Shown: positions 6,793-8,595 of the stretch, piece by piece
Layout of the letters: every line of letters begins with the position of its first letter
Position numbering within the stretch: the first letter of the stretch is position 1
Assembly (NCBI GenBank): GCA_023301335.1
Contig: JALZVA010000035.1
Coordinates: forward strand, 1 to 8,595
Direction of reading: 5' to 3'
From: Akkermansiaceae bacterium
GTDB taxonomy: Bacteria; Verrucomicrobiota; Verrucomicrobiia; Verrucomicrobiales; Akkermansiaceae
DNA length: 8,595 nt
Notes under the pieces: model-generated
Databases searched by the model: none
The model's input: only the letters and a program-made list of their open reading frames with translations
What the model was told of the DNA's origin: nothing
Program-made: the position numbers and the translations under genes

Positions 6793-6825
6793 TTTTTACG
6801 CTTCCGTAACACAGGGGCGTAAAAA
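6793..6825 (+). terminator. Stable hairpin 36 bases after cysN, possible 3' end of the cys transcript
   Basis: TTTTTACGC (6793-6801) and GCGTAAAAA (6817-6825) are perfect complements. In the plus-strand RNA the stem extends inward by two G-U pairs and one C-G pair to 12 bp with a 9-base loop. On the minus strand those two G-U pairs become A-C mismatches, so the structure favours the cysN transcript. It lacks the downstream T-run of an intrinsic terminator; the T-run lies in the 5' arm instead. It may protect the mRNA end or work with Rho, which is inference. Confidence 0.4.
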
Positions 6826-6880
6826 GCTGTATTCGTGGGATGAGAGATCAGAAGAAAGTATCAAATTTCCCCAATATTGA

Positions 6881-8182
6881 CTATTCTAGTAGAGAAAAAA
6901 TAATATTATCTACTTCTTTGAAATGCTCTTCCCAGGTTGGGGGCATGAAGTGATTGAGACGAGTAATTTGTTGTTCTCTGGAAGAAGAGTGGTTTGAGGC
7001 GTAGTCTAAAATAGTAGAGGCCCATTCATCTCCTTTAAGCGTGTTGATATAGCATGGTAGATTTTGGCCAGCTTCGCGTAGAGAGGGAATATCTGAGCAG
7101 ATAGCAGGAACTTTGATCGAAAGTGCTTCCACTAATGGCATCCCCCATCCTTCAACGAAGGACGGAAAGAGAAGTGCTTGAGAACCCTTAAGTATGGGCC
7201 ATAGCTCTATATCAGAAAGATCATGGTACTCTTTTATGTAGGGTTTGAGATCTTTTTTTCTATCTAAAATTCTACATAGCTCTTCAATTTCCCAACCTCT
7301 TTTTCCGATGATTTTGAGTTGCGGAATTTTTTCAGGAGGAAGGGTTTCGATAAATGATTTCCATATATCAATGAGTAGCCGATGATTTTTTCTAGGCTCG
7401 ATTGTCCCCAGAATAACGAAGTAGGGCTGCGTTGTCGTGGAGGGCGTAGTATTTGAATATTTAGTGTTAACACCAATATGTATTGGGGTAATGGGTTTGG
7501 GAGGAAGAGAGAGTTTGTTCCTCCAGTATTCTAATTGAACTGATGTGTATTCTGAATTAGTAATGATATGATCTGCATGTTCGAAGAGATGAATGAGACG
7601 CAGTTTATGTTTAGCATCTTCTAATCCGCGACAGTATTCCGGGAAATCCAAGGGGATGGTATCGTGAAAGAAAAATATTTTTTTGAGCTGCTTAAATTGC
7701 GAAAGGTAATCTAAGTAGCTTTTATGAGTAAGTGTACTGTGACAAATATTAAAGTAGATACCTTTTTGAGCAGCGAGAGTTTTAGTGAGTTTTTTACTGG
7801 TTTTAAATCTGTTTGGATAGGCCGAGGGGGTAAGATTATTTAATTGCTGGTAGTCTAATTTATCTAGCGTTTCCTTATGCCCTGAGAGTTGTTTTTTTAA
7901 TTTTTTTGAACTTACATGCTTTGGTAGCTTTCTCCATGTTTGTAAGGTTGATTTGAGAGCCTTATGGGTAGTTGGCTGTTCAATCTGTTTATGGATAGCC
8001 AGAGCTTCATCCTTACTAAAGAGAGAGATTTCAGTAGGAGAGTGCTTGATAAAATGAGATGGTATGGGCTGTGTAGCCAACCAGTTAACATAGGCTTGGG
8101 CTACACGGTCAATACCAGTGAGACCAGATACGGAGATACGCTTTGCTAAGCGTGAGCAGTCTATAAACGAGTGGTGTTCCAT
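6881..8182 (-). CDS. GT4-family (group 1) glycosyltransferase
   Basis: This is a 433-residue GT-B glycosyltransferase. The C-terminal half is clear: FVILGTIEPRKNHRLLID (255-272) begins the nucleotide-sugar domain, KIIGKRGW is at 290-297, and LLFPSFVEGWGMPLVEALS (337-355) carries the GT4 E-X7-E signature at Glu344 and Glu352. In the N-terminal half, FFFHDTIPLDFPEY (170-183) and HIITNSEYTS (205-214) are typical acceptor-domain elements, and the opening DCSRL...TGIDRVAQAY resembles a group of polysaccharide glycosyltransferases. Residues 74-135 are unusually rich in Lys (KKLKKQL, KLTKT) and look poorly conserved. It probably transfers a sugar during capsule, exopolysaccharide or O-antigen synthesis; donor and acceptor cannot be told. 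The coding DNA is clearly more AT-rich than the cys genes beside it, which fits acquisition by transfer. The ATG at 8182 preserves the full N-terminal motif. Confidence 0.9.
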   Translation of the reverse strand: MEHHSFIDCSRLAKRISVSGLTGIDRVAQAYVNWLATQPIPSHFIKHSPTEISLFSKDEALAIHKQIEQPTTHKALKSTLQTWRKLPKHVSSKKLKKQLSGHKETLDKLDYQQLNNLTPSAYPNRFKTSKKLTKTLAAQKGIYFNICHSTLTHKSYLDYLSQFKQLKKIFFFHDTIPLDFPEYCRGLEDAKHKLRLIHLFEHADHIITNSEYTSVQLEYWRNKLSLPPKPITPIHIGVNTKYSNTTPSTTTQPYFVILGTIEPRKNHRLLIDIWKSFIETLPPEKIPQLKIIGKRGWEIEELCRILDRKKDLKPYIKEYHDLSDIELWPILKGSQALLFPSFVEGWGMPLVEALSIKVPAICSDIPSLREAGQNLPCYINTLKGDEWASTILDYASNHSSSREQQITRLNHFMPPTWEEHFKEVDNIIFSLLE

Positions 8183-8493
8183 CCTAGATATTTAGTCTAT
8201 GAGTCTGATGAGATGTTAATGTACGTCCAGAGAAAAATTCTAGAACGGTTTTCTATTCACTAGGTTTTGTGAACCTATAGGTTTTGTCATTTCGAGTAAT
8301 GAGCGGGTGTAGTGGCCCTGACTCCAAAAAATTAGCCAGCGAATTACTGTAGATTTGGTATACCCAAATCAAAACAATGAGAAAAAAGTAGGTTCAACGA
8401 AGGCCAGATTCAACCTTCTAAGTAATAATTATTAGACGGAGGCGACAGATATTTCATAATGTTGTTTTCAACCACAAAAGCAATGAAATTGAG
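8183..8493. other. Gene-free region rich in short inverted repeats
   Basis: These 311 bases upstream of the glycosyltransferase contain no coding frame that I can support on either strand. They hold several short palindromes: nested TAGGTT/AACCTA copies at 8261-8287, a 7-bp stem GATTTGG/CCAAATC with a 5-base loop at 8352-8370, GAAGG/CCTTC around a 10-base loop at 8399-8418, and the 12-base perfect palindrome TAATAATTATTA at 8423-8434. A stretch from 8308 (TGTAGTGGCCCTGACTCC) vaguely recalls the tip of an IS3-type element. The glycosyltransferase promoter should lie here but I could not fix a convincing -35 and -10 pair. Confidence 0.5.
8261..8287. repeat. Nested inverted and direct repeat (TAGGTTTTGT twice)
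   Basis: TAGGTTTTGT occurs at 8261-8270 and again at 8278-8287. Between and overlapping them, AACCTA (8272-8277) can pair with either TAGGTT, giving a 6-bp hairpin with a 5-base loop (8261-8277) or the perfect 12-base palindrome AACCTATAGGTT (8272-8283). The layout could be a double protein-binding site upstream of the glycosyltransferase or a chance AT-rich repeat. Confidence 0.55.
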
Positions 8494-8595
8494 TTATAAG
8501 ATGTAATGCATATCAATCCCTGTTTTCATCGACTCTACCTGCCCATTGGATAGAACTAACCTTATGAGATAAAGCCCTGCCAAAAAGAGTAGTTT
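8494..8595 (-). CDS. Possible C-terminal end of a gene cut by the window edge, sorting-domain-like
   Basis: On the minus strand a frame is open from the window edge (base 8595) for 33 codons to a TAA at 8496-8494. It contains AGLYLIRLVLSNGQVESMK, which resembles the last strands of C-terminal sorting or FlgD-like Ig domains (pattern GxYxxRLxxxNGxxxxxK) at the ends of secreted proteins. If real, the gene would lie upstream of the glycosyltransferase on the same strand, 311 bases away. A 33-codon open frame can occur by chance, so the call rests on the motif resemblance alone. The final residues (TGIDMHYIL) are longer than is usual after such a motif. Confidence 0.35.
   Translation of the reverse strand, partial: KLLFLAGLYLIRLVLSNGQVESMKTGIDMHYIL

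Noticed and set aside
8302..8314. GCGGGTGTAGTGG, like the 5' end of a tRNA-Gly gene
   Set aside because: The similarity stops after about 12 bases: no D-arm, anticodon stem or T-arm follows, and the acceptor stem has no partner on either strand.
3720..8448. The 9-mer AGGCGACAG at 3720-3728 and 8440-8448, both in intergenic DNA
   Set aside because: Many 9-base repeats are expected by chance in 8.6 kb, and the flanks do not agree.
1..8595. CRISPR array, rRNA or complete mobile element
   Set aside because: No regularly spaced repeats, no rRNA-like stretches and no transposase or integrase frame were seen.

Overview
The window is accessory-free looking chromosomal DNA from a Gram-negative bacterium: the 3' half of lpxB (lipid A synthesis) proves an LPS-type outer membrane, and flavohemoglobin implies exposure to oxygen and nitric oxide. 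None of the eight visible gene starts has a clear AGGAGG-like ribosome binding site. This, together with the gene content, suggests the PVC group (Verrucomicrobiota) or possibly Bacteroidota. That placement is an inference and is not proven by any marker here.

Left part (1-1898, + strand): the end of lpxB is joined by a TGATG stop/start overlap to a one-pass membrane protein that resembles an M28-type peptidase with its metal ligands lost. A small DUF3817 membrane protein follows.

Nitric oxide module (1959-3696): an NsrR-type Rrf2 repressor gene (minus strand) and the flavohemoglobin gene hmp (plus strand) diverge from a 70-base region. That region holds two related 25-base palindromes, one beside each start codon. 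The layout is a self-contained NO sensor and detoxification pair: NO attacks the repressor's Fe-S cluster, repression is lifted, and Hmp converts NO to nitrate.

Sulfate activation operon (3885-6756): cysC, cysD and cysN run in the same direction. CysD and CysN form ATP sulfurylase (sulfate to APS), and CysC phosphorylates APS to PAPS. No reductase gene (cysH, cysI, cysJ) lies in the window. A 12-bp hairpin lies just after cysN.

Right part (6881-8595, minus strand): a convergent GT4-family glycosyltransferase is markedly more AT-rich than the cys genes (hand counts of three 60-base lines each give about 35% against 52% GC). Upstream of it are about 310 bases without a gene, rich in short inverted repeats. 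At the edge is an open 33-codon frame that may be the C-terminal end of another minus-strand gene, with a sorting-domain-like ending.

No wholly new system is evident. The best leads are the LpxB-coupled pseudo-peptidase, the paired NsrR operators and the low-GC right edge.
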